This document shows positions 32,731-43,249 of a stretch of DNA of 64,000 bases, in pieces (positions within the stretch are counted from its first letter, which is position 1; the number at the start of each line of letters is the position of its first letter). The notes under the pieces are model-generated. The model worked only from the letters and a program-made list of their open reading frames with translations, did not search any database and had not been told where the DNA came from. This DNA comes from Ornithodoros turicata (Eukaryota > Arthropoda > Arachnida > Ixodida > Argasidae), in the NCBI RefSeq assembly GCF_037126465.1, contig NC_088201.1:128030665-128094664 (forward strand). Direction: 5' to 3'. A program made the translations under genes and the position numbers.

Positions 32731-33147
32731 ATGTGGCACCTCGTTCTATTCTCGCTCGTCTCGTGCGCGCTGGCGCTGGACGCTGGCAACTGTACTGTGA
32801 GCATCAAGTTGGAGAAGGATAAGCACACGTACGCGCACGAATGCCCTGGCGACATCTTGGCCATCAGAGAGTGGCACGTGGTACCTATGCGATCCGGTAT
32901 TAACCTGAATAGGAACGCTACTGGATCGCTGCGTACGTGCCTTCACTCGCTGGACGTGAGCGACAGCTACGAAGATATCCAGTGCACGCGGAAGTGCCAG
33001 CTCACGGAGGACGAAATTTTTCTCAGCCGCTGTCTCGGAGACGTCTACATGATCCGTCACTTCCGTGGAACAACGCCCAGCATCAAAGGAATCAATCTCT
33101 CCAAGACCGCCATGCTTTTTCTCAAACATGTACTCAATAAACGTTGA
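32731..33147 (+). CDS. Predicted secreted cysteine-rich protein (cargo gene)
   Basis: The 138-residue product starts at an ATG followed by a typical signal peptide (WHLVLFSLVSCALALDAG), with cleavage probably after about residue 18. The mature part has about seven cysteines (NCT, ECPG, TCL, QCTRKC, RCLG), enough for three disulfides. It also has two N-glycosylation sites (NCT and NAT). It lies between the polymerase and the right terminal repeat, a position where Polintons and related viruses often carry captured or accessory genes. I do not recognise the family. The frame is intact, unlike most core genes. Confidence 0.6.
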   Translation: MWHLVLFSLVSCALALDAGNCTVSIKLEKDKHTYAHECPGDILAIREWHVVPMRSGINLNRNATGSLRTCLHSLDVSDSYEDIQCTRKCQLTEDEIFLSRCLGDVYMIRHFRGTTPSIKGINLSKTAMLFLKHVLNKR

Positions 33148-33169
33148 AAGGTATTTTTTCCCTGTCTGT

Positions 33170-33872
33170 CTGAGATAAAGCCGCAGCAGGGTCGCTGCCG
33201 AGCGCGCCATCTGGCGGGCGCTAACGAAGGCTATGTTCAGCGGACTTAGTCAGCCAATCAGTGGGCTTAGAATGGGGCCAATTGGTAGGCTTAAACGGGG
33301 GACGGCCAATCAGAGGGCTTAGAAAGTCTGGAAAATGTGGAGAGTGATCAGTAGGCTTCGAATGGACCAATCAGCGGAGCCAGTTAATCGGCATAAAGGG
33401 GCGGAGCTGTGCTCAGCGATACGCATGCACCAATCAGCGTGAAGTGGGCAGAGACGAGTAATTAGCATAAAGGGGCGGAGCTACAGTCAACCAATCAATG
33501 ATCAGTAGGCTTAGCACCGGCCATTCAGCGTGAACTGGGTGGAGCCGAGCCAACTAGTTAGCATGAAGGAGCGGAGCTACGGTCAGCCAATCAAAGATCA
33601 GTAGGCTTAGCATGGGCCAATCAACGTGAAGTGGGTGGAGCTAATGGCGGCCAATCAGATCAGTAGGCTGAGCATGGGCCAATCAACGTGAAGTGGGTGG
33701 AGCTAATGGCGGCCAATCAGATGGCTTTGGATTTGGCTTGTGTTGGCTTAGAACTGGATTGTGTTGGATTAGAACTGGATTATGGCTTAGAATTGGATTG
33801 AAATTGGATTAGAATTGGATTGGAATTGGATTAGAGAAGACTCTTGGCTATAGGACTCCTTTCTATACTACT
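33170..33872 (-). repeat. Right terminal inverted repeat of the inner Polinton
   Basis: From about 33235 it mirrors 21119-21735, ending TTCTATACTACT. The part 33170-33240 (gagataaagccgcagc, gccatctggcgggcgc, gaaggctatgttcag) has no partner in the inner left repeat. It does match the outer arms near 16900-17090 and 39830-40040, which points to exchange between the two element families. Confidence 0.75.
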
Positions 33873-33878
33873 AAAGTG
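33873..33878. repeat. Target-site duplication AAAGTG, right copy (inner Polinton)
   Basis: This is the exact repeat of 21113-21118 on the other side of the inner element. Confidence 0.9.
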
Positions 33879-34241
33879 CGAAGCCTCAATGCGTCGTGTG
33901 AGATGAATCAGTTCGTATGCAAACGCATGCTGGCAGATTTACAATGCCTCCACAACTTTTTAAATGGACACAGAGAAGAGAGTGATTTTAGTGACATTTT
34001 GAGAGCTATTCCCGTGCGGAGTACTCATAAAATAAGACAGTTTGTGAGATACAAGTTGGAACTGTTGGAGCGATATAGAAACGGAGAACCCATCAACGAG
34101 ACAATCATAAATGCTGGGTTTTCCATCCCCGTGGTGCGTGACTACTGGAAAAAGAACCACACGAGCTTGGACATTACCGTCGTCGAGGGAAAGGAACGTG
34201 TTGTCTCCACGTCAGAAGACGTCCTCGCTAAAGTGTTGTGA
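33876..34241 (+). pseudogene. Outer-Polinton small ORF, remainder after the inner insertion
   Basis: The frame of 121 codons continues the one begun at 21077, with the junction exactly at the target duplication. An internal ATG at 33903 could start a 112-residue product. The product is charged and probably helical, with a Cys-containing N-terminus and a VVRDYWKKNHTSLD segment. I cannot assign a family. Before the insertion the gene would have read inward from the edge of the left arm, mirroring the minus-strand gene at 35696. Confidence 0.5.
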
Positions 34242-34536
34242 ATACAGTGTTTACCACAAACAATTTTTTCATAATCTTTATTGTTTGTGACATAAAGTTC
34301 GCACGAAATAAATGCGGGAATGAAGCAACCACTATAGTTTTATGATGTAAAACAAATCCACCTCCCGAACGCGAACTACGCAGGGGTATTGCCACCCATT
34401 GAGTAGATATCTAGTGACAGCGCGAAATATTCATTGTTTACGCACATTGAGATCATCCATATATTTCTTATGAAAAGAAACGTTTATTTGCCTGTACTGT
34501 TTCACTCAATCCTGGAAATATAAACCGACCGCTCAC

Positions 34537-34947
34537 TTAGTAAATCGTACAACAACAACATTGATTCCACCGATAGACCAGCATGCGTAGCAGAAGGAGA
34601 GCTTGAAGAATATTTACAGGTACAATGTCTTCGTAGCTCGACCTCCTTAGGACTTCATCGAGGTTACTTGATATTTTGAATAGAAATGAGACTCCTTGCT
34701 TTCGCTCGATTACGTAGTACATGCGTAAGATCTTGTCCACGACGCTGTCTATCCTGTCATCTGCGCTGAATCTTTTGTTGATGAAAGCTTCATATATTCC
34801 TTCCGGCACTTCATGTTCAGGTACCCATTGGAAGAACATTGTTGCAACATCGAGGACCACGCGTCCTACAGAAAATGTGATTTTCGTCAGTTCTGTGAAG
34901 AGAGGGCTGGGGCAAGAAATCGATTTACCCCTTCTTCTATCAAACAT
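34537..34947 (-). CDS. Outer-Polinton cargo protein A, probable short intron
   Basis: The frame is open for 136 codons. An intron of 63 bp (34866-34928: gtaaat ... ctgtag on the minus strand) is likely, since the paralogue at 35262-35696 has an intron at the same place and phase. Spliced, it would be about 115 residues. Conserved with the paralogue are GR.VLDV, FFxW(V/I)P, YEAFI.KRF, a DRxD segment, the acidic/basic helix ending LDEVLRRSSYEDI and the ILQAL.LL hydrophobic helix before W(N)QCC. All-alpha character is likely. I do not recognise the family. Because 63 is a multiple of three, the unspliced frame also stays open. Confidence 0.5.
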   Translation of the reverse strand: MFDRRRGKSISCPSPLFTELTKITFSVGRVVLDVATMFFQWVPEHEVPEGIYEAFINKRFSADDRIDSVVDKILRMYYVIERKQGVSFLFKISSNLDEVLRRSSYEDIVPVNILQALLLLRMLVYRWNQCCCCTIY

Positions 34948-35261
34948 TATGCTGTGTCGATGTGCTATCTCGAATGATGTGCGGTGGGAGCTCGAATTGC
35001 ACAGCGTGTTGCCTATTTACAGATATAGAGGAAGAGCATTTTCGCACCACTTACATCAGGCTTCGAAAGTACCTTATTCCCCATACTTTGTTTTAGGGTT
35101 ACTGCATGTGTGGTTATAAAGATACGCGATGTCAAACGCCCGCGTGGCAATTTCAAAAAAATGCGTCGAATGAGGTAGGCTGGACGTTCGAAACCGTCTG
35201 TTCATGCATTCAAAAATCTTTTGTGCGGACGAAAGAGCTTTATTTTACGTGAGGATTAGTT

Positions 35262-35696
35262 TTACTCGATCTTTAGGGGACAGCCATCCGGTTCGTACAT
35301 GATACGACAGCATTCATTCCAGAGGTAAACTAAGACGTGCAGCAGATGGAGAGCTTGAAGAATATCTATGGCCGCGATGTCTCTGTAGCCGTATCTCTTT
35401 AGGACTTCGCCGAGATCGCGTGATATCATGAATAGGTACGCATCTCCTTTTTCTAGCTCAATTTCGTGGTGTACTCGTTAGGATCTCGTTCACAGCATCG
35501 TCTACCCTGTCGATGGTGGTGAATCGTTTCCCGATGAAAGCTTCATAGAGACCCCGCGGTACTGCATCGTCCGGAATCCAACCGAAAAACGCCGTCAAAA
35601 CATCGAGAACCGTTCGCCCTGCTGAAAATAGTGCTTTCGATTAGACAGCGAGGATAAAATCGCAATACCTTTTCTAATTCGGCTGTCCATTTCCAT
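35262..35696 (-). pseudogene. Outer-Polinton cargo protein B, paralogue of A, one frameshift
   Basis: On the minus strand an ATG at 35696 opens a 28-nt exon ending at a gtattg donor. The intron (35622-35668, 47 bp) ends in ttttcag and the next exon continues in matching phase. The product aligns with the 34537-34947 protein almost end to end (VLDV, FF.WIPD, GLYEAFIGKRF, DLGEVLKRYGY, ILQALHLL, WNECC). A frameshift near 35475, after the NEILTS segment, breaks it. Its first exon sits directly at the inner edge of the right arm, so its promoter would lie in the arm. Confidence 0.5.
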
Positions 35697-36654
35697 AGTG
35701 TGTGCCCTTCAATCTCTTCAGTGTTTCTTACAAATCTGCACCATCATACGAGTCCCACGTCTCACCACAAAAGCAAGAACTTGTTTGAGCACGCTGAAAC
35801 AAGTCATGATATGGTGCGCGCGTGGGAGCGGGACATGTTTGATCGCACAGAACAATTTACGTTGTTGTAGAACATCGCCTGATGCGCTGGAAACACCATG
35901 CAGAACCCGCCTGGGAACCCAAAACTACTTCTTTTACTAATAGCCAGAACTTGTTTGAGCACGCTGAAACGCGCAATCACCGTGATGCGTGAAACGGTTT
36001 TCTTCTTTCCATAATGCTGTTTGATCGCGCAGAACGTTTGGGACATGATATAAAATGGCTTTAAAACAGCGTGGCGCTCTCCACAAACTATACTCGCTTA
36101 GTCGATGAGTACGCGCTATATAACCCTTCTCCTTATCACCTATCTCTATAGCTTCTCCCAGCCCATCACACAACACCGAATTTCCCCCCCTAAAAACAGG
36201 AAATACTTTTATTTGACTGCCGAATGAACTGAAAATGAAAACTTTTCTCATCTTCGTCGTTGTGCGCGTGACCCAGAGTCGACCGACGGACGGAACTCAA
36301 ATGCGCCCTTTGAGGGTGGTGCGATTTTGTTTATACAATCACGCAGGAACGGCCCGTGATGCGAAGGACATTTGGAACTTCTTGGAAACTGCATAAGCGA
36401 ACCCTTTGTTCTTGGTTAGAGAAAGCTTGTTTCGGCAATGAGCAGGTGGTGACGTGGGCTCATAGGGATATTTTTTTCTTCGCATAGCGTGGTGTGATCA
36501 CTGCTTACTTTTGGTTTTAATACGTGCGGCCTCGAAAAACATGATTTACGAGGCGACCCAGTTTCTCGGAGAAAGCCTATTTACATCACCTTGACGCAAC
36601 ATCTTTTTCCGCTAGGGTCCGCCGCAGAGTACTCAGTTTGGCCATGACGGGTGG

Positions 36655-36775
36655 AAGTGCGTTTTGATATAAAACAGATGGCTCCAACACCGGCTCATCT
36701 TCAAGGTGACCCAATTTCTCGTACTTGCAACCTTGCAGAAAGGAGCCAACATCGATATAAAAGAGATGGTCCTGG
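36655..36775 (+). promoter_or_regulatory. TATA-bearing cassettes in the right arm
   Basis: The words gatataaaacagatggctcc (near 36665) and gatataaaagagatgg (near 36753) match the cassettes upstream of the inner polymerase gene. They are mirrored at 19995-20110. Confidence 0.45.
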
Positions 36776-37714
36776 GTTATATTATGCGCCTGTGATCCGG
36801 CTATCTAGTTTTCCGTGCGGCTGGCACGGTAAGTTGGCCACATGCGGGTGAACCAGGAAGGTGCGCGACATTTTCGTGTGTCGGCGCATGTTGTGAAGTG
36901 TGCCCATGTTTCCCTAACCTGCTGTACCGCGCCGCGCCACAAGAATCTACGTGCGTCATACCGGTGTGATGAGGGGAGCCCCCCCCTTTTTTTTGATGAG
37001 ATGAACTTGTTCATAGTGCGATGATCTTAATATTTCTAATATTGGTGCTTCCAGTATAGAGAAGGAACGAGGAGGTGCGACTGCACGGGATGTTCGGGGA
37101 GAGAGCAATCTGAAATTGTGTTTCTTCGTACTCAGATTGGGTTGAGTGTCCGTTTTTAACATTGAGTACGTGCGAAGCTTCACTGCATAGCATTGTTTAA
37201 TAAGCGTTGGAGCGTCAGTGAGAGCCTTATGACATAGCATCACTGTGATCTATCATTCTGCTTGATTTAGTTAATTTCTTATGTTAAACGCACGCTGTCT
37301 AAAACCGCAATATACGCGGACATGGGAGCTGCCCGCGAGCCCCATGTTTCAGATATTGCTGCATGGGGCTCGTGAATGTATGTGCCCGTCTGCGAAGGTG
37401 AGCACATTTTTTCCGAGATGAACCTGTTCATAATGCGACCATCCTAATATTTCTAATGGTGCTTCCAGTTGTGCTCTGCGTGCGAGGTGGGTTGCGTGCG
37501 CTGGCTATGTTTGCACGTAATGTTCTGGGAAAGCAATGTGAAATTGTGTTTCTTCATACTCAGCTGGGGTTGAGTCTGCCTTTTAAGACTGAGTGCGATC
37601 ATCCTAAATTTATATTTCTTCATACTATTCAGTAGTGCTCGTGCGAACGCGGAGGTGTGTCGCGTGAAATACACGCTGGCTACGTTTGCGGCGTGATGTA
37701 GATTTGTAAACCTA

Positions 37715-37768
37715 TAGTAGCGCGACCTAGCGTAGTACCTAGTAGCGTACCTAGCGCGATAGTTTGGT
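37715..37768. repeat. Short tandem block present only in the right arm
   Basis: Words of the type tagtagcg / acctagcg are repeated about four times (tagtagcgcgacctagcg, tagtacctagtagcg, tacctagcgcgatag). The left arm near 19015-19020 has only the final element (actatcgcg). This is a recent local expansion. Confidence 0.5.
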
Positions 37769-38524
37769 GTGTCTATATCGGCGCATGTTGAGCTCGTGCG
37801 TCGCGATCATACGCAGATTACGCATTCAAAATTGTATTGTGTGTGTACGCATAGCTACGTGATAACGGTGAAAAATTGCAATATACGCGGATATGGGCAG
37901 GCTAAAATCGCGTGAGCTGTCCACGCGTTTCAGATATTGCGTGCTGTATGGTGCTCGTGTCGCTTGACGCGCGGTGAATCTATGTGGTGTAAAACCTGTC
38001 ATATTTGTAACTGTGATACTGTTAAAGTGAACACATTTATTCTGAGGTGAACTTGCTTATAACGTGATGAACTTCGGTCATTTTGAATCTGTGTGATCAC
38101 CCTGGACTTATATTTCTAATGGTGCTTCTTACTGTCCGTGCGGAGCTAGTGGGTTTCACAGCTTGGCATCACGATGTTTTTTTTTCGTTCTGCTTATTAA
38201 ACATTGAAACATTTTGTTTTGTTTTGTTTTGCTGTTGTTGTTGAAGCACACTATCTGTGACAAAATCCGTTCTTCAGCTTTTGAGAATGAACGCGCTTCA
38301 CTAGTCTATAGCATTGTTTATGTTTTTCCTCTCCATTCTGCTTGATAAACACTGATCTAAATTTTGATGTTGAAATGCAAAGGCACACTATAACAAAAAC
38401 GAAAGGTTGCTCCCAGAGGTGAACTTACCCCTACGCATGCATACAAAGTGGTTAAGCCCACTTTGCTCGTGTTCTATGGAGAGATGGGTAGAGTGTGTTT
38501 TAAGATGTGTTCATTGTATCCTGA

Positions 38525-38590
38525 AATTTTTTTTAAATTTGCCGTTAGCACCGCGAGGCAACCGTGGCTATGAGGGGCAAGGATAGCATG
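38525..38590 (-). repeat. SINE 3'-tail fragment in the right arm
   Basis: This is the mirrored copy of 18172-18235, with the same A-rich tail and the same truncation point. Confidence 0.6.
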
Positions 38591-39289
38591 AAGGGGGCTG
38601 ACTTCAGATGGCGGCACCGAACATGTTGATGTAAGCTGTTTTATTCATGTCTTGTAATGTTCAGCAGCAGAATTGGCTTCTAATGTTGGCTCTCTTGCTA
38701 GAAGTATGAACCACTTGGATAGAAAGGAGTGACCAATGCGGTTAGAATGGAGATTATCAACACTCGCGTCGCGGCTGGCCATCTTTGCAAAGCAACCGGC
38801 GCCATCTATTGTATGTGTAGGGCAGAACATGTGAAAAAGTTTCATTGTGAGCTAGTGAACAGCCGCGGATGGAGGCATGGGTCGATAGCAGTTGGAGCCT
38901 ACCAGCCCCTGGCTAAACCTATCTTATGGTAAAAGTTCCAATATCCCACAGTTAAACTTATATTATCTCATCTAGAGATTAGAGGGAGTAGCAGTCGGGT
39001 CAAGCGATGAGTGTAAGTGCAGTTCGAGACTGTTAGGAAGCTCTAGACATAAGTGACCAATGAGAGGCTTGTAGTCAGATGGGCCAATGAGCACAACCAC
39101 TTGTAGTTAGATGAACCGACAGCAGTTGGTGTCTATGGAGCTGAGTGACCGATGAGCGCAAGAGATGACCGGGATCTCTCTGATGCAGCTGAACCATCCC
39201 ACAGCTGGACCAGGAGGCTGTTGTATCAAATAAAGGTTGAAATCAACAATTGTCGTGTGTCTTGTCTGAAGCGGCTGCATTGTGGTTTA

Positions 39290-40480
39290 GGAGCGACAGG
39301 CTAGCCAATCACTGTTTAGTAGGCTTACCGTGGACCAATCAGGGCAAGCCATCGGTAGGCTTCGGTGTGAAGGGCCAATCAGTAGGCTCAGCGTGGACTG
39401 GCTTAGAAGTCTGGCTCAGTAGGACGAATCAGCATGAAGTGGGTGGAGACAGTAAGGAGTTGCGCCACAAGGTAAGTAGCATGGACCAATCAGGGGCCAT
39501 CCATCGGTAGGCTTAGAATGAACCAATCGGTGTGAAGGCCTAATCAGTAGGCTTAGCGTGGTTCGGCTTAGAAGTCAGTAGGCTTAGAATGGGCCAATCA
39601 GCATGAAGTGGTTGGAGCCAGTAAAGAGTTGTGCCATCTGGTGCCAGTGGACTTAGAACGGGCCAGCGAGTGCCAATTGGTAGGCTTAGACTGGGGACGG
39701 CCAATCAGAGCGCTGGGAGAGTGATCAGCAGGCTTAGCATCGACCGGCTTAGAAGTCAGTAGGCTTAGAATGGACCAATCAGCACGAAGTGGGTGGAAAG
39801 CTGCATGCCACAAGGTAAGTTTGAACATCTGAGATAAAGCCGCAGGCCACTGCCGAGCGATCGGCGCGCCATCTGGCTGGCGCCGGTGAAGGCTATGTTC
39901 AGTAGGCCAATCAGGACTGCTAGCCATTATGGTGGGGCTTAGCGCGGGCGAATCGGCATGAAGAGGTAGGTAAGTTTGAACATCTGAGATAAAGCCGCAG
40001 GGGGTCGATGCCATCTTGCGGGCGCTAATGAAGGCTATCTTCAGCGGGCTTAGTGAGCCAATCAGTGGGCTTAGAACGGGCCAATCGGTAGGCTTAAACG
40101 GGGGACGGCCAATCAGAGGGCTTAGAAAGTGTGGAAAATGTGGAGAGTGATCAGTAGGCTTAGAATGGACCAATCAGCGGAGCCAATTAATTATCATAAA
40201 GGGGCGGAGCTGTGCTCAGCGATACGCATGCACCAATCAGCGTGAAGTGGGCGGAGCCGCGTAATTAGCATAAAGGACCGGAGCTCAACCAAGAGTCAAC
40301 CAATCAATGATCAGTAGGCTTAGCACGGGCCATTGAGCGTGAACTGGGCGGATCCAAGCCAACTAATTAGCATAAAGGAGCGGAGCTACGATTGACCAAT
40401 CAATGATCAGTGGGGCTTTGGCGTGGACCAATCAACGTGAAGTGGGCGGGGCTAATGGCGGCCAATCAGATGACTTTGGA
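39290..40480 (-). promoter_or_regulatory. CCAAT-box / GC-box / octamer cluster in the right arm
   Basis: This is the mirrored counterpart of 16480-17450, with repeated CCAATCAG words, ggggcggagc and taattagcat. Four or more tandem ttggcttagaactggattg-type words lie near its outer end (40490-40575). They are fewer in the left arm. Confidence 0.55.
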
Positions 40481-40663
40481 TTTGGCTTGTGTTGGATTAC
40501 AAGTGGATTGTGTTGGCTTAGAACTGGATTGTGTTGGCTTAGAACTGGATTGTGTTGGCTTAGAACTGGATTTTTGCTTAGAATTGGATTAGAATCGGCC
40601 ATCTTGGATTAGAAAAAGGATGTCGTACGTAACGGTTATTGTACAGTCTTATTCTATACTACT

Positions 40664-40669
40664 CATATT
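40664..40669. repeat. Target-site duplication CATATT, right copy (outer Polinton)
   Basis: This is the exact repeat of 16297-16302. The following bases (tttgtatcg) continue the ISL2EU-like terminal repeat interrupted at 16302. Confidence 0.9.
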
Positions 40670-40771
40670 TTTGTATCGAAACCAGCCATCCCCGCCTAGT
40701 ACTCTGTTGAGTCTGTCTGTGTTTTGGCTCCCTTTCTTCTTCGTGTGCCTCCGCCGTCGATTGGATAATTA

Positions 40772-42895
40772 ATGGTGATTTGTGCGAAAGTTGGCTGTGC
40801 GAACCACCCGCATCGTAAACGAGCGAAACTAGAGAAGAATGTGCAAGATGAACGATTCTTCAAGATACCTGCAGTTCGCAACCGTGAATGCAATCCTACC
40901 CGTGAACTATCTGCCAAACGAAGGGCTCTGTGGGTTGCTAGGATTCGAAGGAAGGAATCCTAGGAAGGACATTAATATGAAGGACAGGACATTAATATGA
41001 ACAATCTCGATAAACACTATGTTTGTGGACGTCACTTCTCCGGGTGAGCATTAATTCGTAAGTTTCCTACCAATTCTCCACTTTTCCCTCACAGCCACAT
41101 GAGGTGTTACTTTTGTTAATGAAATCTGCGTTTTCGGCTCCCTACCTCCCTCTTTCTTTTTTTCTTTGTAGTGGCTGCCCTGCGAAGTTATTTGATGATA
41201 GCGCACCTAACTGGGCTCCTCACAGAGAACTTGGGTACGAGTTGACGGTGAGTCAATAAGCACATGAACGCCACTATCGACAGCAGAAGCGCAGTCGAAA
41301 CAGGGAAAATCTCGCAGGTAATACTGTTTTGGCGTAGAACGAAATATGTGCACATGTTGATGTACTTCTTCTGTCGTTGTTCACGATGCCGGAAATGCAT
41401 AGCATTTCCATGAGGAGCCAGGCCAAAACATTTCACTCAGCCAAGCTGATCAAACTGGTGCCACTGCGTCAGGTGGGTTCTTTCATGTCTACAAAGTGTC
41501 ACTGCTGTATTCCTTATTCCTAAAAAATAAATTCCTGCTGCAGATTTTTCACATGCGGAGAGTGGACTCGATCACTCGGATGTCACTGGTGAGAATGTTC
41601 ATTGAATTGTTGAAATGTAGAAACTAACCTCAAAAACCAAACATAGAAATGATCTGGCAGAGCAAGTACAGCAGGATATCTGTTCTTTAGCTTTAGATCT
41701 TGAGCTGGTGGTAGAACAAGACTAAGGATGAAACTTAGGCAATAAAACTATGTCCTCATAAGTGCATACATATATAATAATTCTTCTTTTCTGAAAGCTA
41801 AGTATGCCATGTCATGTAAGTACGCGCTTCAAAGCTCCAAATGAGCAGGGCTTGTAGGGCTGTGCATTAAAATTGATGTAAATTTAATCTACTTCAGAGC
41901 CTCCCACATACCAACAGCTAATGGATGAGATCTCACGGCTAAATGAGCAGTATACAACTGTAGGGCTGCAGCAGCAAAGCATGATTTCACGGAAGACAGC
42001 CTGACGAATGATGATGGCAGGGTCCGGTTTTATACTGGGCTTCCATCGTTCCAAGCGCTCAACTCTGTGTACAGGATTGTATGTGATCACGTGTCATATG
42101 GACCACAGAATATTCTGTCAAAGGTTTAGGAGATGATCGTCTGTTTGATGAGGCTGCGTCTCAACCTAAGTTTACAGGACTTGGCCTACAGATTTGGTGT
42201 GTCGGTACCAACGGTGTGTATGATTATTGATAGATGGCTTAATGTATTGTATGACAGGCTTCGCCTACTTATCAGATGGCCAACACAAGAAGAAAATGCG
42301 AAAAGCATGCCGTTGCCTTTTCGTGAAAATTTCGGGTGCAAGGTACGGTGTATCTTGGACTGTTTTGAAATATTCATTGATCGTCCCAGTTCTTTAGATG
42401 TCAGGGCTGCAACGTGGTCACAGTATAAAGGGCATAATACTGTCAAGTTCCCCATTTCTATATGCCCTCTTGGTAGTATAACTTTTATTTCAAGGTCATA
42501 TGGGGACCGAACGAGTGACAAGGTGAGTACTGAAGACTGTGGAATTCTGACTAACTTGGAGTATGGTGATGTGGTTTTGGCGGATCGGGGTTTTTTGATC
42601 GCAGAGAGCGTAGGGTTGCGCTGTGCAACCCTTCACGTCCCTGCATTCACCCGAGGTAGGAAACATCTCAGCTGAGTTAGAATCAACACGTTCACTTGCA
42701 AATGTAAGAATACAGGTTGAAAGAGTTATTGGTATAGTGAGAAGCAAGTATACCATACTCAAAGGCCCACTGCCAGTTGACACCCTCGTGACTAACAGCA
42801 GCAGGGAAGTGCCACAGATTGATAAAATATCCACTGTGTGCTGCTGCTTGGTAAACCTTTGCAACTCTGTTGTTTCTCCCATACCAGTTCATTAA
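40772..42895 (+). pseudogene. ISL2EU-like transposase: THAP domain plus DDE_Tnp_4-type core, broken
   Basis: Exon 1 (40772-41043) gives a THAP domain: MVICAKVGC, an FFKIPAV segment, the invariant W in ALWVARIRR and the second zinc pair in VCGRHF. A gtgagc donor joins in phase to exon 2 (41172-41247, GCPAKLFDDSAPNW). Short candidate exons follow near 41446 and 41544. The last part (about 41897-42895) has a RVRFYTGLPSF segment and an HTH (LQDLAYRFGVSVPTV). The DDE residues are in ILDCFEIFIDRP, VLADRGF and VERVIG. Breaks are a small duplication near 40960-41000 that brings stops, a shift near 42000, a TAG near 42128 and a shift near 42675. THAP plus this DDE class is typical of ISL2EU and related transposases. 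Confidence 0.75.
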
Positions 42896-43249
42896 GCATT
42901 CATGATGAAGACGAGTTTGTTAGGGTGTTGCAGTTTTGACTCCTGTAAGTTTATTGCACATAAGACTAGTAAAGCAGATAACTGTGAAATGATGGTTAAT
43001 AAAAATGAGTAAAATACCACACAATTGTAATGGTCATTCAATTGTGGAGGCAGCTGTTGCAGTACCACTGCTTTGTTCTTGGTGTGGTCTTTAGCCCAAC
43101 ACATGGAAAGTGGAACCAACCAGTCGTGCAAGTCTCGGAGTAACACCTGATCATTTTGCCTTCCCCAGGCCCTTTACATATGCAGTATGTCCCATCCTCT
43201 GTGCCAGCAGAATGTGCACTGTTGTTTTAGTTTGTGAGGTGTATGGTTG

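Larger units (their letters stand above)
21119..33872 (+). mobile_element. Inner Polinton/Maverick (adintovirus-like) element, 12.75 kb
   Basis: It begins AGTAGTATAGAAAGG and ends CCTTTCTATACTACT, with exact 6-bp duplications. Gene order on the plus strand is small protein, ATPase, two small proteins, integrase, minor capsid (penton-like), pVI/pX-like, major capsid and protease. A small minus-strand gene, a TATA-cassette array, polymerase B and a secreted protein follow. This is a complete Polinton gene set. Integrase, minor capsid, major capsid and polymerase each have a stop or frameshift, so the copy appears defective unless those are assembly errors. Confidence 0.92.
16303..40663. mobile_element. 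Outer Polinton/Maverick-class element, 24.36 kb including the nested copy
   Basis: It begins AGTAGTATAGAA and ends TTCTATACTACT, with exact CATATT duplications on both sides. Removing the inner element (21119-33872) and one AAAGTG copy leaves about 11.6 kb, of which about 9.7 kb is the two inverted arms. The unique centre is only about 1.8 kb with three small ORFs and no polymerase, integrase, ATPase or capsid gene. It therefore looks non-autonomous. It shares its terminal motif and parts of its regulatory sequence with the inner, gene-complete element, which could have mobilised it. Confidence 0.85.
35700..40663 (-). repeat. Right arm (about 5.0 kb terminal inverted repeat) of the outer Polinton
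   Basis: It is the inverted counterpart of 16303-21060. It is slightly longer because of local indels, including a short extra tandem block at about 37718-37765. Substitutions and small indels are scattered, so the arms are not identical. Confidence 0.85.

Noticed and set aside
34537..34947. Bcl-2-like anti-apoptotic protein
   Set aside because: Adintovirus relatives can carry such genes and the protein looks helical, but I cannot find BH1 or BH3 signatures in the expected order.
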